DNA of 7,543 nt from DAOTXK01 sp034435395 (lineage in GTDB: Bacteria > Chloroflexota > Anaerolineae > Aggregatilineales > Ch27): assembly GCA_034435395.1 (NCBI GenBank), contig DAOTXK010000246.1:1-7543 (forward strand), read 5' to 3'. Each line of letters starts with the position of its first letter. Positions within the stretch are counted from its first letter, which is position 1. Shown here in pieces: positions 6,217 to 7,543 of this stretch. The translations under genes and the position numbers were made by a program. The notes under the pieces were generated by a model, which had not been told where the DNA came from, ran no database searches, and saw only the letters and a list, made by a program, of their open reading frames with translations.

Positions 6217-6251
6217 TTTGTGAATTTGCCAACAACTTTATTTTTCACAAA
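6217..6251. promoter_or_regulatory. Inverted repeat TTTGTGAA-N19-TTCACAAA in the divergent AT-rich island
   Basis: Perfect 8-bp arms (6217-6224 and 6244-6251) lie in an AT-rich island (about 6195-6262) inside otherwise GC-rich DNA, overlapping the -35 area of the minus-strand promoter. Arm centres are 27 bases apart, between two and three helical turns. TGTGA/TCACA cores recall Crp/Fnr-family half-sites, but the spacing is much wider than the usual six bases. It is an operator candidate for the divergent pair. Confidence 0.35.
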
Positions 6252-6289
6252 CTTTTTACGAATCAGGGGACTCGCCCCCGGCGGGCGGG

Positions 6290-6308
6290 GGCCGGTATAA
6301 TCCCGGCC
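6290..6308 (+). promoter_or_regulatory. Promoter -10 box of the YgjP-like gene, framed by an inverted repeat
   Basis: A perfect TATAAT (6296-6301) sits in very GC-rich DNA, 61 bases before the ATG. It is flanked exactly by GGCCGG (6290-6295) and CCGGCC (6303-6308), so the -10 box lies in the loop of a 6-bp inverted repeat. No recognisable -35 lies 17 bases upstream. Confidence 0.5.
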
Positions 6309-6362
6309 GGCGAGCCGCCCGTGACTCGCGCCTGATCCACCGCCCAATCGTGAGGTAACCGC

Positions 6363-6926
6363 ATGAGCCTGATCGAGCGCCGTGTGCCCGACGGCCCGGG
6401 AGAACTGATCGTCACCGCCCGCCATGACCGCCGCCTGCGGAAAACGGTCCGCTGGACGGTCCGGGACAACGAGATCGCCATCCGCGCCCCGCGTCACATC
6501 CGCCCGCGGGAACTGGAGCGCTTGGTGGATGAGATCGTGGAGAAGGTGCGCAAGCAGCGCGCCCGCGCCCGCCAGCGCCAGGACGTGGACTTACAGGCCC
6601 GCGCCGAGGCCATCAACCGGAAGTATTTCGGCGGCGAGCTGACCTGGCACACCATCCGCTGGGTGGACAACATGGAGAAGCGCCTGGGGAGCTGCACCAC
6701 TGGCGGCACCACCGATGGCGATATCCGCCTCAGCTCGCGCCTGCGGAACTGGCCGCGATATGTGGTGGACTACGTGCTGGCCCACGAGCTGGCCCACCGC
6801 CAGTATCCCAATCACAGCCCGGATTTTTGGGCGTACCTGGCCCGCTATCCGCAGGCCGAGCGGGCGCGCGGCTTCATCGAGGGCTTCGCCTTCGCCGAGA
6901 ACTGTCCCGCTGACGATCTCTTGTAA
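6363..6926 (+). CDS. YgjP/DUF45-type zinc metallopeptidase-like protein
   Basis: 187 residues, no signal peptide or membrane segment. The N-terminal half (about 14-70) is a beta-rich region followed by a basic helix (ELERLVDEIVEKVRKQRARARQRQ), as in YgjP-like proteins. The C-terminal half carries the family signature. KRLGSC (106-111) stands where most members have RWGSC, then YVLAHELAH with H141, E142 and H145, then NHSPDFW with H151 as the likely third zinc ligand. The all-His set (HExxH...H) differs from the Glu-ligand layout of the secreted peptidase at 4378-5652. The family is widespread and its substrate poorly defined. A GAGG site (6352-6355) precedes the ATG by seven bases. The next gene starts 75 bases downstream on the same strand and may be co-transcribed. 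The family call is secure, the biological role is not. Confidence 0.88.
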   Translation: MSLIERRVPDGPGELIVTARHDRRLRKTVRWTVRDNEIAIRAPRHIRPRELERLVDEIVEKVRKQRARARQRQDVDLQARAEAINRKYFGGELTWHTIRWVDNMEKRLGSCTTGGTTDGDIRLSSRLRNWPRYVVDYVLAHELAHRQYPNHSPDFWAYLARYPQAERARGFIEGFAFAENCPADDLL

Positions 6927-6960
6927 CCGCCCAGGACACCTCGGATCACCAGCGTTGACG

Positions 6961-6985
6961 GCCAGGACACGCGCCACGGCCTGGC
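6961..6985 (+). other. Hairpin and short direct repeat between the last two genes
   Basis: The 75-base gap contains a direct repeat CCAGGACAC (6931-6939 and 6962-6970) and an inverted repeat GCCAGG/CCTGGC (6961-6966 and 6980-6985). The second arm ends beside the GAGGA ribosome site (6987-6991) of the NTPase gene. No T run follows, so this is not a terminator and the two genes may share a transcript. Confidence 0.3.
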
Positions 6986-7001
6986 AGAGGATAAACACCC
7001 C

Positions 7002-7523
7002 ATGGGCAAAACGATCCTGCTGACGGGCAATCCCGGCACCGGCAAAACCACCGCCATCCGCCAGATCGTGGCCCGGCTGGGAGGGGAAGCGGGCGGCTTC
7101 TACACGGAGGAGACCCGCGCCGGCGGGGTCCGGCAGGGTTTCCGGCTCGTGACGCTGGACGGGCGGGAGGGCATCCTGGCCCACGTGAACCTCCAGGGGC
7201 GTCCGCGGATTGGCAAGTACGGCGTCGATAGGGCCACGCTGGAGGCGGTCGGCGTGGGGAGCATCCGGGCAGCAGTGGCGCGGGGCGCGCTGGTGGTGAT
7301 CGACGAGATCGGCCCGATGGAACTGCTGTCGGAGGCGTTCCAGGCGGCGGTGCTGGCGGCGCTGGACAGCCGGTCGCCGGTGTTGGGGACCATCGTCAAA
7401 CGGCCCCACCCCTTCGCCGACCGGATCAAAGCCCGCCCCGATGTGACCGTCCTGGAGCTGACCCGCCAGAACCGGGACGATCTGATCGACCGGGTGGTGG
7501 AAATGATTGTAGCGGCGCGATGA
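7002..7523 (+). CDS. THEP1-type nucleoside-triphosphatase
   Basis: 173 residues, a normal length for this P-loop NTPase family (NTPase_1/THEP1). Members hydrolyse ATP, GTP and other NTPs to the diphosphate. The Walker A motif is GNPGTGKTT (9-17). The family hallmark GFYTEETRAGGVRQGF (32-47) follows, then GKYGVD (71-76). Walker B is LVVIDEIGPME (97-107, with D101 and E102), and TRQNRD (154-159) near the end matches the conserved NRD segment. All catalytic motifs look intact. The start has GAGGA ten bases upstream, a little long but acceptable, and leaves the P-loop in the usual position near the N-terminus. The final codons, V-A-A-R-stop, lie inside a dispersed repeat also found at 4251-4275. 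The gene may be co-transcribed with the YgjP-like gene. The cellular role of the family is uncertain. Confidence 0.92.
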   Translation: MGKTILLTGNPGTGKTTAIRQIVARLGGEAGGFYTEETRAGGVRQGFRLVTLDGREGILAHVNLQGRPRIGKYGVDRATLEAVGVGSIRAAVARGALVVIDEIGPMELLSEAFQAAVLAALDSRSPVLGTIVKRPHPFADRIKARPDVTVLELTRQNRDDLIDRVVEMIVAAR

Positions 7524-7533
7524 ATCGCGACGC
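7509..7533 (+). repeat. Second-site copy of the dispersed palindromic repeat
   Basis: These 25 bases are identical to 4251-4275 in the same orientation. They include the palindrome CGCGAT-GA-ATCGCG (7516-7529). The copy straddles the 3' end of the NTPase gene: GTA-GCG-GCG-CGA-TGA gives its last four residues and stop (7509-7523). The sequence runs ten bases beyond the copy to the window end, so any partner unit to the right is not visible. Confidence 0.9.
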
Positions 7534-7543
7534 TTCCCGTCGG

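Noticed and set aside
6217..6251. A standard Crp binding site
   Set aside because: TGTGA and TCACA are present but 21 bases separate them instead of six.
6591..7409. A 272-codon minus-strand frame across the YgjP-like and NTPase genes
   Set aside because: Both plus-strand genes have intact family motifs. The minus frame has no recognisable domain and spans their intergenic gap.

Overview
The window looks like chromosomal DNA of a Chloroflexota bacterium, probably from an Anaerolineae-like lineage. That is an inference from style rather than from a marker gene. The signs are high GC content, a transcription regulator with a bacterial transcriptional activator domain (BTAD), extracytoplasmic proteins with Thr/Pro-rich linkers, a formylglycine-generating-enzyme-fold (FGE-fold) protein on a membrane anchor, an HExxH peptidase of the MA-like type, and short dispersed palindromic repeats. 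There is no rRNA, tRNA, CRISPR array, transposase or phage gene.

Layout. Positions 1-338 are an AT-rich leader with an operator-like inverted repeat and a good promoter. Positions 339-1619 (+) encode a SARP/BTAD-type regulator whose N-terminal third resembles a MalT-like STAND ATPase that has lost its P-loop. A strong intrinsic terminator (1653-1683) closes it and touches the end of the convergent gene 1682-3088 (-), a membrane-anchored FGE-fold protein in which both catalytic cysteine positions are threonine. Upstream of that on the same strand is 3239-4075 (-), an ABC-2-type permease-like membrane protein with no ATPase gene beside it.

The divergent gap 4076-4377 carries a cluster of palindromic repeats (4147-4276) and the promoter of 4378-5652 (+), an exported gluzincin-like metallopeptidase. 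A hairpin terminator (5679-5713) ends the convergent gene 5746-6120 (-), a small STAS/SpoIIAA-like protein. A second divergent gap (6121-6362) has an AT-rich island with an 8-bp inverted repeat and two promoters. It leads to 6363-6926 (+), a YgjP/DUF45-type zinc metallopeptidase, and 7002-7523 (+), a THEP1-type NTPase. The last four codons and the stop of the NTPase gene lie inside another copy of the repeat seen at 4251-4275.

The genes do not form one recognisable pathway. The plausible units are 3239-4075 with 1682-3088 (two membrane or envelope proteins on one strand) and 6363-6926 with 7002-7523. I see no clear new defence or biosynthetic system. The most interesting items are the repeat family with compensating stem changes, its use as coding sequence at the NTPase 3' end, and two proteins that keep a well-known fold but appear to have lost its active site.
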